Shown: positions 17,869 through 26,807, numbered from the stretch's first letter. The stretch: 64,000 nucleotides of DNA from Natrinema amylolyticus_A (GCF_042678045.1 NZ_JBHUDI010000011.1:124001-188000); one strand, 5' to 3'. The notes: generated from the letters alone by a model not told the origin. Numbers and translations are program-made.

Positions 17869-18299
17869 TCGGCCTCGAGCGCTCGCTGACGGAGCCGTTC
17901 CCCTTCGTCCGTTTCGACACTGAGATCGGGAACCGGAACCGGCGAGCCGTCCTCGTCGATCGCCACGAATGTAAACGACGACTCGGTCGTCTTTTCGGTC
18001 TCGCCGGTGAGCGGATTCTCGCGTCGGGCCTGCAACGCGACGTGGACGCTCGTTTTCCCCGCATCGTAGACGTAGGCCTCGACCAGCGCCGTGTCGCCGA
18101 TCTGGATCGGGCGTTCGAACGCGAGGCTGTTGACCTGGGCAGTGACGCAGGTCTCGCCGGCGAATCGCATCGCTGCCATGCCGGCGACCTCGTCGAGCCA
18201 CTTCATCAGGGTGCCGCCGTGGAGCGTCCCGTAGCTGTTCGCGTGGTTTGGCTGCACGGGAAAGCGGTTCTCGATATGCGTCTCACGAACCGTTGGCAT
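17862..18299 (-). CDS. acyl-CoA thioesterase, hotdog fold
   Basis: The 145-residue protein is a YciA/BFIT-type hotdog thioesterase that hydrolyses acyl-CoA thioesters. The diagnostic stretch is NHANSYGTLHGGTLMKWLDE (residues about 18-37), where Asn/His and the following Asp/Glu region form the active site, followed by CVTAQVNSLAFERPIQIGD. The physiological acyl substrate is not evident. It overlaps the end of the tRNA methyltransferase gene by seven bases, tail to tail. Confidence 0.88.
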   Translation of the reverse strand: MPTVRETHIENRFPVQPNHANSYGTLHGGTLMKWLDEVAGMAAMRFAGETCVTAQVNSLAFERPIQIGDTALVEAYVYDAGKTSVHVALQARRENPLTGETEKTTESSFTFVAIDEDGSPVPVPDLSVETDEGERLRQRALEADY

Positions 18300-18348
18300 A
18301 CAACGTGTCCACCCACAGCGCGGAGAAAGGTGCTTCGGTCACGCTGTC

Positions 18349-19356
18349 CTAATCGGCATCGCGACCCAGTTCGGCCAACAGGTGTGAGACGTGAATCCGG
18401 TCGCTGGTTCCTTCGTGGAGTTCGAACTCGACATCGGCGGCGAGCCGGTGAATCCGGGCTAACTCTGCGCCCTGATAGCGCTTGCGGGCCACGCTGAGGA
18501 TCGACTCGAGCACCTCGGTGCCGTCGAGCCCCTCGTCGACGAGCAGGTCGTCGAGCGTCGACCGGGCATCGGTGAACTGGCCAGCCTCGGCGTCGTCGAG
18601 CATCGACTCGATCTCGTCCTCGAGGCCGACCTCGCCGAGCGTCTCGTAGGCCGCGCTCATCGTGAGTTCGCCCGCGTCCTCGACAGTCGTCTGGGCTGCC
18701 AGGATCGCCTGCCGGAGGTTGCCGTCCGCGTAGCCGGCAACGAACTCGAGGCCGTCGGCGTCGTACTCGACGCCTTCGCGCTCGACGATCCGCTCGAGGA
18801 CGGTCACGATCTCTCCGCTGGTCGGCGACGGGAACGAGACGGGGAAACACCGCGAGCGGATCGGCGGAATGAGCTTGGTGGGCTGGCGGGTCGCGATGAT
18901 AAACTGGGTCGTCCGGTGGTGTTGTTCCATAATCCGGCGCAACGCCTGCTGGAAGTCTTCGCGGACGTTCTCGGCGTTGTCGAGCAAGATCGTGGTGTAC
19001 CCACCTGAGACGGGTGCATAGCTCGCGGATTCTTTGAGGACGTGGTTGATCATGTCCCGTTTCGACATCGACGAGCGGCCGACGAGGAAGTGCTCGAACC
19101 GCGGGTCGTTCTTGATCTCGGTTTTGGTCCGGCCGAAGAAGTCGGCGACGTTGATCTCGACGAAGTCGTTGTCCGGATCGTCGTGGGCCTCGCGGGCCAG
19201 TGCGCGCGCTGCGGCCGTCTTCCCGCTGCCCGGCGGACCCTGCAAGAGGAGGTTGATCGGCTCTGCGACGGCCCGTTCGAGGTACTCGCGGGCGTCGTCC
19301 TGTGGCAACTCGGCCAGCTCCGGGGCGTGGGTTTCGGTCCACAGCGGCGCGTCCAT
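18349..19356 (-). CDS. rfcC: replication factor C small-subunit-like AAA+ clamp loader
   Basis: The 335-residue AAA+ protein matches archaeal RFC small subunits, which load the sliding clamp PCNA. It has Walker A GPPGSGKTAAA near residue 41, the arginine finger SRC motif (IRSRCFPVSF), sensor-region IIATRQPTKLI, and the collar domain at the C-terminus. Walker B reads TILLDNAENV, so the usual DEAD/DEAQ box is DNAE and the second acidic residue of the canonical D-E pair is replaced by Asn. This suggests it is the divergent third haloarchaeal RFC subunit (RfcC). Confidence 0.85.
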   Translation of the reverse strand: MDAPLWTETHAPELAELPQDDAREYLERAVAEPINLLLQGPPGSGKTAAARALAREAHDDPDNDFVEINVADFFGRTKTEIKNDPRFEHFLVGRSSMSKRDMINHVLKESASYAPVSGGYTTILLDNAENVREDFQQALRRIMEQHHRTTQFIIATRQPTKLIPPIRSRCFPVSFPSPTSGEIVTVLERIVEREGVEYDADGLEFVAGYADGNLRQAILAAQTTVEDAGELTMSAAYETLGEVGLEDEIESMLDDAEAGQFTDARSTLDDLLVDEGLDGTEVLESILSVARKRYQGAELARIHRLAADVEFELHEGTSDRIHVSHLLAELGRDAD

Positions 19357-19395
19357 CGCCAGCGGCTAGGATCGGGGCGGGTAAGAATCGGTCGG

Positions 19396-20493
19396 TTACT
19401 CGTCACCGTCGTCGGACTCGTCGGCGACGGCGCCGAACGTGAACAACGTCTGTATCGACTCGCCCTCGAACTCGATCGGCGACGCCGACTCGACGTCACC
19501 GGGATCGCCCGCGTAGAGGGTCGCCGTCAGTTCGTCGTCCGCGTCGAACGAGACGTCGTCGTCTACGTCGACGGTGACGTTGTCGTGCTCGCCGGGCTCG
19601 AGTCGCTCGCTCGTCCCAACGACTGACCCATCCCGCTCGAGTGCGACGAACCCCTCCTCTGGAATCGCCGTGGTGACGGTCACGCTCTCGTTGCTCGCGG
19701 CCTCGACTGCGACGCTCGGCTCGGTGTGGAACTCGAGGTCGATCCGACTGAGTTCGCCGTCGTCGTCGGTGTAGACGCCGATCGACTGGTTGCCGGGTGG
19801 CGCGCCGTTGGTCTCCGTCTCGAAGGTCACGTTCCTGACTTCGCCGGGCTCGAGTTCGAACACCTGACGGGCGAAGACCGCCCCGTCGATTCGGACCTCG
19901 ACGGGCTGTTGGGACTGGAACTCGGTCGGGTTGCGGATCCGGGCGCTCACCGAGATCGTCTCGTTGGTTGTCGCTGACGACGGTACGTCGCTCGATTCGA
20001 CGACGAACGAGTTGCTGCCCGCGCTGTCACCGCTCAACACCGTCGCGGTGTCGCTAACCGGGAACCCGTCCTCGAGATAGGGCTGGTCTTCTTCGCCGTC
20101 AGTGGCCTCGTAGGCGTATCCTTCCTGGTTGGACGTGTCCTGATGGACCGTCGCGGTGAGCTGCCCGACGAGTTCGCGGGACGCGTCGTCCTCGCGCTCG
20201 ATGGTCACGTTCTCGTGGGTGCCGGACTCGAGTCGGTCGGAGACGGCAAGCGGCTCGTCACCGCCGTCGGTGATGACGACGTAGCCGCCGTCCGAGAGGG
20301 TCACCTCCTGGATCGTGACGCTGGTGCCGTTGCCCCGCTGGTCGTCGAACGTGATCGACGCCTCTGGTGGTTCCTCGACGCCGAAGATGGCGGGTGCCTG
20401 CCCGACGAGGATACCGGCAGCGATGACGATCGCGATCGCGATCAGGATCGCGCCGATCCGCTTGAGCGTGCCGAACGTCACTCTCGAGCTCAT
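19396..20493 (-). CDS. secreted or membrane-anchored CARDB protein with two DUF7282-like repeats
   Basis: The 365-residue protein has one N-terminal membrane anchor (IGAILIAIAIVIAAGILVG). Its outside part has three modules: a DUF7282-like domain (VTLSDGGYVVITDGGDEPL up to LTATVHQD), a CARDB-like beta-sandwich (ISVSARIRNPTEFQSQQPVE up to SIGVYTDDDGE), and a second DUF7282-like domain (TTAIPEEGFVALERDGSVVG up to LTATLYAGDPGD). The two outer modules resemble each other, pointing to internal duplication. Cell-surface adhesion or envelope function is likely but unproven. The ATG at 20493 was chosen because the anchor follows directly. Confidence 0.75.
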   Translation of the reverse strand: MSSRVTFGTLKRIGAILIAIAIVIAAGILVGQAPAIFGVEEPPEASITFDDQRGNGTSVTIQEVTLSDGGYVVITDGGDEPLAVSDRLESGTHENVTIEREDDASRELVGQLTATVHQDTSNQEGYAYEATDGEEDQPYLEDGFPVSDTATVLSGDSAGSNSFVVESSDVPSSATTNETISVSARIRNPTEFQSQQPVEVRIDGAVFARQVFELEPGEVRNVTFETETNGAPPGNQSIGVYTDDDGELSRIDLEFHTEPSVAVEAASNESVTVTTAIPEEGFVALERDGSVVGTSERLEPGEHDNVTVDVDDDVSFDADDELTATLYAGDPGDVESASPIEFEGESIQTLFTFGAVADESDDGDE

Positions 20494-20934
20494 TGGGGGT
20501 GTCGTCGTCTCGGTGTTCGGGTTCGACGAACGTAAAACGCGCTGACTGTTCGCAAGACGGTAACACAGTTCAAGGGGTACGACACGGACGGGCCGTCGGC
20601 CGGTAAGCGCAGCCGGCAGCTTGGTTGTCACTGCCTACCACGAGAACGTATCGAACCTTTGTTATGATCGGAGTGAGGCGAGTGATTGGCGGGTTGCGTG
20701 CCGGACATCGCGTCCGAAAGAGGTGTGACTCTTGCCAGAGACCGCTATACGTCAGGTGTGTACTTTTCTCTGACAGCCTCGAGGAAAGACTCCAATACGG
20801 GGGGTCCATAGTTCGTCTTCTCCTCGGCCGAACGCGACGCAGATCGATCTGCGCCGCCGACATGTAGTGGCGTACGTGAACGAATCCACACCTCGCCGAA
20901 TGTTTTTTTGTCCAAGCATTAGACGACATTGATA
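20494..20934. other. 441-base intergenic stretch upstream of the first GIDE gene
   Basis: No gene is supported here. The stretch is AT-richer than its surroundings and contains one of the two 28-base direct repeats (20735-20762). The last 40 bases before the ATG at 20935 are nearly identical to those before the second GIDE gene. Confidence 0.5.
20735..20762 (+). repeat. direct repeat flanking the GIDE gene block, left copy
   Basis: CCAGAGACCGCTATACGTCA and the following GGTGTGTA match 23049-23076 at 26 of 28 positions. The two copies are in the same orientation and bracket the duplicated GIDE genes 2.3 kb apart. Confidence 0.7.
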
Positions 20935-21732
20935 ATGTATTCTGGACCGATCGCGACGATCATCCATCTCACTGCTGGGGTGTTTGGGATCGGATTTCTC
21001 TGGCAGGCAGGTATTTTATTCCGCCAACGGATTATGATGACTAATCCCGATGCACAACAGATTCAGGATATCACCGACGGCGATACTGTCGCTCTTGAGG
21101 GGACGGTCCAAGCAAAACAGGACGAGACCGGTGGCCTCAGGACAACCACAGCACCACTGAGTGGTGAAACGTGCGTCCTTGCGACTTGGCGCGTTGAGGA
21201 GTTCTTCGGACATGAGTTCGGTCAAAACAGTGGCTGGACCGAGCAAGCAGAGAATTATGTCACGACACCGTTCGAACTCACCGATGGGAGTGGTGCAATT
21301 ACAATCGACATCCGCGGGGAACAACAATTCCTCGAGACCGAATTCAATCTCTCGGGACTCGAGTCCCCGCAGGAAACGGTTGCCGTTGAAGAAGATGTCC
21401 CACCGGAGATTCAGCAGTTCGAGGAGACTCACGATATCCCTGAGCGAACACCGGCATATCCGAAAGTACCGAGTACCGAGTCCGGACCGACGCAGGCTGA
21501 TCGTCGGTACTACGAAGCCACGGTCACAACTGGTGATTCGCTATTTGTTGTTGGAACTGCAACAGACACCGACGGAGAGACTGAGTACGTTGTGAGGGAC
21601 AGTACCGGTCGACGGTTCTACATTTCAGACAAAGGGCGCAACGGCGCAGCCAGAGAACGTGCCGGAGCGGCAGTGCTCTTTGTTGGTGTCGGACTTCTAC
21701 TACTTTGGTATACTCTGCAGCCACTGCTCTAA
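20935..21732 (+). CDS. GIDE-domain membrane protein, copy 1
   Basis: The 265-residue protein has an N-terminal membrane segment (IIHLTAGVFGIGFLWQAGIL), a large central beta-rich domain like the GIDE domain found in E3-ligase-like membrane proteins (TVALEGTVQAKQDETGGLRT, SGETCVLATWRVEE, YYEATVTTGDSLFVVGTAT), and a C-terminal membrane segment (AAVLFVGVGLLLLWYTL). There is no RING finger, so ubiquitin ligase activity is not expected; function is unknown. The ATG at 20935 is preferred to the in-frame TTG six bases earlier. It is about 88 percent identical to the gene at 22224 by hand count. Confidence 0.75.
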   Translation: MYSGPIATIIHLTAGVFGIGFLWQAGILFRQRIMMTNPDAQQIQDITDGDTVALEGTVQAKQDETGGLRTTTAPLSGETCVLATWRVEEFFGHEFGQNSGWTEQAENYVTTPFELTDGSGAITIDIRGEQQFLETEFNLSGLESPQETVAVEEDVPPEIQQFEETHDIPERTPAYPKVPSTESGPTQADRRYYEATVTTGDSLFVVGTATDTDGETEYVVRDSTGRRFYISDKGRNGAARERAGAAVLFVGVGLLLLWYTLQPLL

Positions 21733-21741
21733 ATTACAACC

Positions 21742-21984
21742 ATGTCCACGCTACCGCTACTCCTGGGAGGAACAATCCCGCCCACCCTCATCATCGGTGT
21801 GGTGTTCGTACTGACGGGTCTCGTCTTCGCCATCAAGCCCGAGTTGAGTCTCCCAGTAAATGAAGATGCAGGACCGATCGCGAACGCCGCGCCCCTTTGG
21901 GGCCGTATCGTGGCCATATTGTGCCTCCTGCTGGGCGGGTTGTTTAGTTGGATTGGCGTCTGGAACTTACTCTACGCCTACTAG
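21742..21984 (+). CDS. small two-segment membrane protein
   Basis: The 80-residue protein has two hydrophobic helices (TLIIGVVFVLTGLVFAI and IVAILCLLLGGLFSWIGVW) joined by a short polar loop. It begins nine bases after the first GIDE gene and is probably co-transcribed with it. No family is recognised. There is no copy after the second GIDE gene, so the duplication did not include it, or it was lost there. Confidence 0.6.
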   Translation: MSTLPLLLGGTIPPTLIIGVVFVLTGLVFAIKPELSLPVNEDAGPIANAAPLWGRIVAILCLLLGGLFSWIGVWNLLYAY

Positions 21985-22223
21985 TAGTTCCTCTCGCTCA
22001 TACGGAGATTCAATACTTCACAAAGCTCGCAAGTTGAAGGAGTCCGCCTGCTGAGTTGAGTCTAATTGAACGGAAACGGGAAGGGGAGGGTCTACGCCGT
22101 CTCCGACTTCTGGGTTTTCCGTTCGTTTTCCGCTATCTTCTAGAATCTCGACCGCACGAAAGGCAGAACTGAAATAACCCTCCGCCGAATGGTTTTTTAT
22201 CCAAGTATTAGACGGCATTGATA

Positions 22224-23021
22224 ATGTACTCTGGACCGATTGCGACGATTATTCATCTCACTGCGGGGGCGCTTGGAATCGGGTTTCTCTGGCAGGCAGG
22301 TATCTTACTACGCCAACGAAATACGATGACCAGTCCCGATGCACAACAGATTCAGGACATCACCGATGGAGATACTGTCGCCCTTGAAGGAACGGTCCAA
22401 GCAAAACAGGACGAAACCGAGGGTCTCAGGACAACCACCGCACCACTAAGTGGAGAAACGTGCGTCCTTGCGACGTGGCGCGTTGAGGAGTACCTCGGGC
22501 ATGAGTTCAGTGAATATAGCGGCTGGACCGAGCAAACAGAGAATTATGTCACGACACCGTTCGAGCTCACCGATGAGAGTGGTACAATTACAATCGACAT
22601 CCGCGGGGAACAAGGATACCTCGAGACCGAATTCAATCTCTCAGGACTCGATTCCCCGCAGGAAACGGTTGCCGTTGACGCGGATGTCCCACCGGAGATT
22701 CAGCAGTTCGAGACGACTCACGATATCCCTGAGCGAACACCAGCATATGTGGACGTGCCGGATACCGAGTCCGGACCGACAGAGGGAGATCGTCGGTACT
22801 ACGAAGCCACAGTCACAACTGGTGATTCGCTGTTCGTTGTTGGGACTGCAACGGACGCCGATGGCGAGACGGAGTACGTTGTGAGAGACAGTACCGGTCG
22901 ACGGTTCTATCTTGCAGATACTGAACGCAACGGCGCAGCCAGAGAACGTGCCGGAGCGGCAGTGCTCTTTGTTAGTGTCGGACTTCTGCTACTTTGGTAT
23001 ACGCTGCAGCCACTGCTCTAA
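22224..23021 (+). CDS. GIDE-domain membrane protein, copy 2
   Basis: This 265-residue paralogue of the gene at 20935 keeps the same domain order and ends in the same LLLLWYTLQPLL. I count about 32 amino-acid differences, mostly in surface-type positions such as EFFGHEFGQNS versus EYLGHEFSEYS. Similarity at DNA level starts about 40 bases before the ATG (CGCCGAATG onward) and stops at the stop codon, so the duplicated unit is the gene plus its core promoter. Function is unknown; the pair may form related membrane complexes. Confidence 0.75.
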   Translation: MYSGPIATIIHLTAGALGIGFLWQAGILLRQRNTMTSPDAQQIQDITDGDTVALEGTVQAKQDETEGLRTTTAPLSGETCVLATWRVEEYLGHEFSEYSGWTEQTENYVTTPFELTDESGTITIDIRGEQGYLETEFNLSGLDSPQETVAVDADVPPEIQQFETTHDIPERTPAYVDVPDTESGPTEGDRRYYEATVTTGDSLFVVGTATDADGETEYVVRDSTGRRFYLADTERNGAARERAGAAVLFVSVGLLLLWYTLQPLL

Positions 23022-23048
23022 TACTGTCCAAAACTAGTGCTGCTCGCA

Positions 23049-23076
23049 CCAGAGATCGCTATACGGCAGGTGTGTA
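23049..23076 (+). repeat. direct repeat flanking the GIDE gene block, right copy
   Basis: CCAGAGATCGCTATACGGCA followed by GGTGTGTA is the right-hand copy of the 28-base repeat at 20735-20762, with two mismatches. A further GCTCTGACA follows in similar position to TCTCTGACA of the left copy. Confidence 0.7.
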
Positions 23077-23177
23077 ACCCGGCTCTGACACCCACCGCAC
23101 AGCGACGGTACGCGAAATCAGCTTGCTCGAGCCAAGGGCATGCAGACACTGCTCAGGGACACGTACGATCGAAGCCG

Positions 23178-23184
23178 GTTTAGC
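23178..23184 (+). promoter_or_regulatory. TATA-like element of rnz
   Basis: GGTTTAG lies 24-30 bases before the ATG at 23208, as expected for a leaderless haloarchaeal transcript. Confidence 0.45.
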
Positions 23185-23207
23185 TACGGCCCGTTGAACA
23201 TCGATCA

Positions 23208-24149
23208 ATGCCGCTTCGCGTGACGTTTCTGGGGACGGCCGGGGCGATTCCGACGACCGAACGGAATCCGAGCAGCGTCTTCGTCACCCGCGAGGGTGAG
23301 GGACTGTTGTTCGATGCCGGCGAAGGAACCCAGCGCCAGATGATGCGCTTTGGTACTGGGTTTTCAGTGTCGCACCTGTTCGTCACGCACCTGCACGGCG
23401 ACCACGTCCTCGGGATTCCGGGGCTGCTCGAGACGATGGCCTTCAACGACCGCACTGAGCCGCTGGCGATCCACACCCCCCATGGCACGCGCCGCCAGCT
23501 CAAGTCGCTGGTCAACGCCCTCGGCAATCGTCCCTCGTTTCCCGTGCGGATCAACGAGGTCGGCGGCGGCGACGTCGCCTACCGCGCCGACGAGTACGAG
23601 GTGCGGGCGTTCGCGACCGATCACGACACCCGCTCGGTCGGCTACGCGCTCGTCGAGGACGACCGCAAGGGCCGGTTCGACCGCGAGCGCGCCGAGGAAC
23701 TCGGCGTCCCCGTCGGCCCGAAGTTCTCGAAGCTCCACGAGGGCGAATCCGTCGAACTCGAGGACGGTACCGTCGTCGACCCCGAGCAGGTCGTCGGCGA
23801 GCCCCGGCCCGGTCGATCGATCGTCTACACCGGCGACACCCGTCCCGCAGAGGCGACGATCGAAGTCGCCGACGAGCCCGACCTGCTGATCCACGACGCG
23901 ACGTTCGCCGACGACATGGCCGATCGGGCGACCGACACCGCCCACGCGACGGCCCGGCAGGCCGCCGAGATCGCCAACCGGGCCGGTGCGGACCGGCTCG
24001 CACTGATGCACATCTCGTCGCGCTACGCCGGCTACGCGGGCGACCACCTCGAGCAGGCCCGCGAGGTCTTCGCGGGCGACACCGAGAACGTCTGTGTCCC
24101 CGACGACGGGCAAAAACTCGAGATTCCCTATCCCGACGGCGAGGCGTAA
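23208..24149 (+). CDS. rnz: ribonuclease Z (tRNA 3' endonuclease)
   Basis: RNase Z cleaves precursor tRNAs at the 3' end so that CCA can be added. The 313-residue short-form enzyme begins with the metallo-beta-lactamase strand LRVTFLGTAGAIPTTERNPS and carries the zinc motif THLHGDHVLG (about residue 63). Later metal ligands are in SIVYTGDTRP and LLIHDATF, and the C-terminal LMHISSRYAG holds the last histidine. Length and motifs are typical of archaeal RNase Z. Confidence 0.95.
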   Translation: MPLRVTFLGTAGAIPTTERNPSSVFVTREGEGLLFDAGEGTQRQMMRFGTGFSVSHLFVTHLHGDHVLGIPGLLETMAFNDRTEPLAIHTPHGTRRQLKSLVNALGNRPSFPVRINEVGGGDVAYRADEYEVRAFATDHDTRSVGYALVEDDRKGRFDRERAEELGVPVGPKFSKLHEGESVELEDGTVVDPEQVVGEPRPGRSIVYTGDTRPAEATIEVADEPDLLIHDATFADDMADRATDTAHATARQAAEIANRAGADRLALMHISSRYAGYAGDHLEQAREVFAGDTENVCVPDDGQKLEIPYPDGEA

Positions 24150-24182
24150 TCGACCGGCGACCACCTCGAAACCCGCGCCGGA

Positions 24183-24189
24183 TTTATAG
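24183..24189 (+). promoter_or_regulatory. TATA-like element of the DUF460 gene
   Basis: TTTATAG lies 24-30 bases before the GTG at 24213 and supports that codon as the start of a leaderless transcript. Confidence 0.55.
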
Positions 24190-24212
24190 CCGACTCGTTC
24201 CTAGAGGCGCCT

Positions 24213-26189
24213 GTGAGTACGCGAACGAGTGCGCTCGATGCGGTCGTCTTCGGTGTCGACATTCAGAGCGGTGACGTGCGCGGTGACGCGCCATCGTACG
24301 CACTGGCTGTTTACGACGGCGACGACGTTACCCGGAACGTCGTCTCCCACCGGAAACTCAGACGGTTGATCGACGACGAGGAGCCAGCGATCGTCGCGAC
24401 CGACAACATGTACGAGCTCGCCGCCGACAAGGACCAGCTGATCCACTTTCTCGGCTCGCTGCCGGCCGACACGCGGCTCGTCCAGGTGACGGGTGCCGAA
24501 CAGCCCGAACCGCTGTCTCGCGTCGCGAAACGCCACGGGATTCCCTACGGGAAGGACCCGATGCAAGAGGCCGAAGCCGCGGCCCGGCTGGCCGCCCACA
24601 ACGTCGGCCACGAAGTCTCGGCGTTTACCGACACGACGGAGGTCAAGGTCTCTCGCGGGCGCTCGACCGGCAGCGGCGGCTGGAGCGAAGACCGCTATAC
24701 CCGCCGTATCCACGGCTCGGTCAGGAAACGGGCCCGCGAGGTCGAGTCAGCACTCGAGGAGGCAAATCTCGAGTACGAGCGGGACGTTCGCGAGGCCTAC
24801 GGCGGCTTCGCCAACGCCGTCTTCACCGTCGAGGCGCGCCCGAGCGACATCCCCGTCTCGCGCAACCGGTCGGGCGACGTCCGCGTCGAGATCGAACGCG
24901 AACGCCGCGACGGGATCGAATTCCGGCCGCTGGTCAAGCGCCGCGATCACGTCATCGTCGGGATCGACCCCGGGACGACGACCGCCGTCGCCATCGTGGG
25001 TCTCGAGGGGGAGGTGCTTGACGTCTGGAGTTCCCGGACCAGCGACACCGCCGAGGTGATCGAGTGGATCGTCGAGCGCGGCCGGCCGATCATCGTCGCA
25101 GCCGACGTGACGCCGATCCCCGAGACCGTCGAGAAGTTCCGCCGAAGCTTCGACGCCGCGGCCTGGACGCCCACGCGAGACCTGCCGGTCGACGAGAAAC
25201 AACATCGCACGCGCGAGCATCACTACGAGAACGACCACCAGCGCGACGCGATGGCGGCCGCACTACACGCCCTCGACGCCCACGAAGACCAGTTCGAGCG
25301 GATCGCCGCCAAGCTCCCGCCGGGCATGGATCGCGGCGAAGTCACCGCTCGCGTCGTCGCCGGCGAGGAGAGCGTCGAGGCCGTCCTGCGGGACCTGCGC
25401 GACGACGAGAGCGACAGCGACGACGACACGACCGAGCACGAGCCCCGCGAACTCACCGCCGAAGAAAAGCGGATCAACTCCCTCGAGCGGCAGGTCGAAC
25501 GACTCAAATCACACGTCGACACCCTCGAAGGGCGGCTCGAGGACCGCGACGAACGGATCAACGAACTCGAGAACAGCCTCAGCGGTGCCCGACGCCAGGA
25601 GCGCAAGGAAGTCCGCAAAGACCGCGAGGTCAACCGGTTGGAGCGAAAAGCGAACCGGCTCGAGCGCGAACGCGACGAGGCTCGCGAGCAGGTCGAGCAA
25701 CTCGAACAGAAGGTCGAGCGGATGAAGGCCCTCTGGAAGCTCGATCACTCGAACTTCAGCGACGTCTCCGCGAAGAAAGAGGGGCTGGTCCCGGTCAAGG
25801 TCGTCGAGAAGTTCACGAAGGGTGCGATCCGCGAGGCCGACGAACAGTACGGCATCGCCAGCGGGGACGTGGTCTACATTCGGGATGCAAGCGGCGCGGG
25901 CCGGTCGACGGCCGAACTCATGGCGGAGTTCGACCCCCGCGTGATCCTCAAGGACGGCGGCCTCTCGGAGATCGCCGACGAGATCCTCTTCGAGGCCGAG
26001 ATCCCGGTCGGCCCCGCCGACGACGTCGCCATGCAGGAGGTCGACGAACTCGCCGTCGCCCGCGAGGACGACGTCGAGGCAGTCATCGACGACTGGCACG
26101 AACGCGCCGAAGCCCGGAAACGGGACCGGAAAGCCGCGATGGTCGACCAACTCATTAGTGAGCACCGCGCCGGGAACAACGAGGTCTGA
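24213..26189 (+). CDS. DUF460 RNase H-fold protein with coiled coil
   Basis: The 658-residue archaeal DUF460 protein starts at a GTG (STRTSALDAVVFGVDIQSGD). Residues about 250-380 form an RNase H/RuvC-like domain: VIVGIDPGTTTAVAIVGLEG supplies the first acidic residue and REHHYENDHQRDAMAAALHA a later one. Residues about 415-510 are a long Glu/Arg coiled coil (NSLERQVERLKSHVDTLEGR and repeats). The C-terminal part (KKEGLVPVKVVEKFTKGAIR onward) is conserved in the family. A nucleic-acid processing role is suggested by the fold; no activity is established here. Confidence 0.8.
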   Translation: MSTRTSALDAVVFGVDIQSGDVRGDAPSYALAVYDGDDVTRNVVSHRKLRRLIDDEEPAIVATDNMYELAADKDQLIHFLGSLPADTRLVQVTGAEQPEPLSRVAKRHGIPYGKDPMQEAEAAARLAAHNVGHEVSAFTDTTEVKVSRGRSTGSGGWSEDRYTRRIHGSVRKRAREVESALEEANLEYERDVREAYGGFANAVFTVEARPSDIPVSRNRSGDVRVEIERERRDGIEFRPLVKRRDHVIVGIDPGTTTAVAIVGLEGEVLDVWSSRTSDTAEVIEWIVERGRPIIVAADVTPIPETVEKFRRSFDAAAWTPTRDLPVDEKQHRTREHHYENDHQRDAMAAALHALDAHEDQFERIAAKLPPGMDRGEVTARVVAGEESVEAVLRDLRDDESDSDDDTTEHEPRELTAEEKRINSLERQVERLKSHVDTLEGRLEDRDERINELENSLSGARRQERKEVRKDREVNRLERKANRLERERDEAREQVEQLEQKVERMKALWKLDHSNFSDVSAKKEGLVPVKVVEKFTKGAIREADEQYGIASGDVVYIRDASGAGRSTAELMAEFDPRVILKDGGLSEIADEILFEAEIPVGPADDVAMQEVDELAVAREDDVEAVIDDWHERAEARKRDRKAAMVDQLISEHRAGNNEV

Positions 26190-26210
26190 CGGGGTTCGAG
26201 CCGCCGTACG

Positions 26211-26471
26211 TTACGTCTCGGGACCGGTTTCCATCGGCGACAGTACCTGTGGCACCTCCTCGAGGGCGACCTCCTCGGTCAGATCCTCGGTGTCGTCGAC
26301 CGGCCCGTTAATGAACAGCGCGTGGGTGATGAGCGCGATCGCGACGCCGCCGAAGCCGACGATCGCAGCCAAAAACGAGACGGCTGTCGCGTAGCCGATG
26401 AGCGCACCGAGCACGAGGCTCGCTCCGATAGCGCTCAAGACGAGATCGTAGTAGTGGAGCGTATATCCCAT
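26211..26471 (-). CDS. small two-segment membrane protein
   Basis: The 86-residue protein MGYTLHYYDLVLSAIGASLV has three hydrophobic stretches over residues 8-65 (ATAVSFLAAIVGFGGVAIAL is central) and an acidic C-terminal tail (DDTEDLTEEVALEEV). The start at 26471 was chosen because the preceding 24 codons are Arg/Pro/Ser-rich and cover a spacer. It is an unnamed haloarchaeal membrane protein type; function unknown. Confidence 0.65.
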   Translation of the reverse strand: MGYTLHYYDLVLSAIGASLVLGALIGYATAVSFLAAIVGFGGVAIALITHALFINGPVDDTEDLTEEVALEEVPQVLSPMETGPET

Positions 26472-26545
26472 ACAGGGAGTACGCGACACAGGAGGAAAAC
26501 GCTTGAGCTTCGGTTCCGGATCGCTCGCTGCTCGAGCAGTCATCC

Positions 26546-26624
26546 CATCGGTCGTCAGTCAGTGCTGTCGTATCCGCGACCGTCGTGCGGTCGCGTCGGG
26601 AAACAGGGACAGCTGACGGTATCA
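26546..26624. repeat. palindromic intergenic element, copy D
   Basis: The element contains CAGTCAGTGC and GTATCCGC in common with copy C, a perfect inner hairpin CGCGACCG-TCGTG-CGGTCGCG (26575-26595), and the right arm GACAGCTGACGGTATCAG, which matches copy A at 16 of 18 positions. The final TCA is the reverse complement of the stop codon of the small membrane-protein gene on the minus strand. Confidence 0.7.
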
Positions 26625-26807
26625 GAACATCCCGAAGCTCTGGAGCAGTCCCGATATCAGGGATTTGACGACCAGTCCGAGGCCGGCGACGATGAGGGCC
26701 ATCCCCGCGGCGATCAAGAGGCTCTTATATGCGACGAGTGCGATGCCGGCGAGCAAGAGCACGATCCCGACGACGCCGAGCGCACCGAGGTTGCGGAACA
26801 TATCCAC
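26622..26807 (-). CDS. 61-residue membrane protein
   Basis: The protein MDMFRNLGALGVVGIVLLLA is almost entirely two hydrophobic helices (VVGIVLLLAGIALVAY and LLIAAGMALIVAGLGLVVKS) with a short tail LLQSFGMF. Similar small proteins are common in haloarchaea and have no known function. Its stop codon is the first three bases of palindromic element D read on the minus strand. An ATG at 26801 is an alternative start. Confidence 0.65.
   Translation of the reverse strand: MDMFRNLGALGVVGIVLLLAGIALVAYKSLLIAAGMALIVAGLGLVVKSLISGLLQSFGMF

Noticed and set aside
17256..18497. 413-codon plus-strand frame over the methyltransferase, thioesterase and rfcC genes
   Set aside because: It crosses three supported genes in other frames and has an extreme Arg content.
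20935..23021. GIDE-domain pair as an archaeal ubiquitin-like conjugation system
   Set aside because: No RING finger, E1, E2 or ubiquitin-like gene is nearby; the domain name alone does not support ligase activity.
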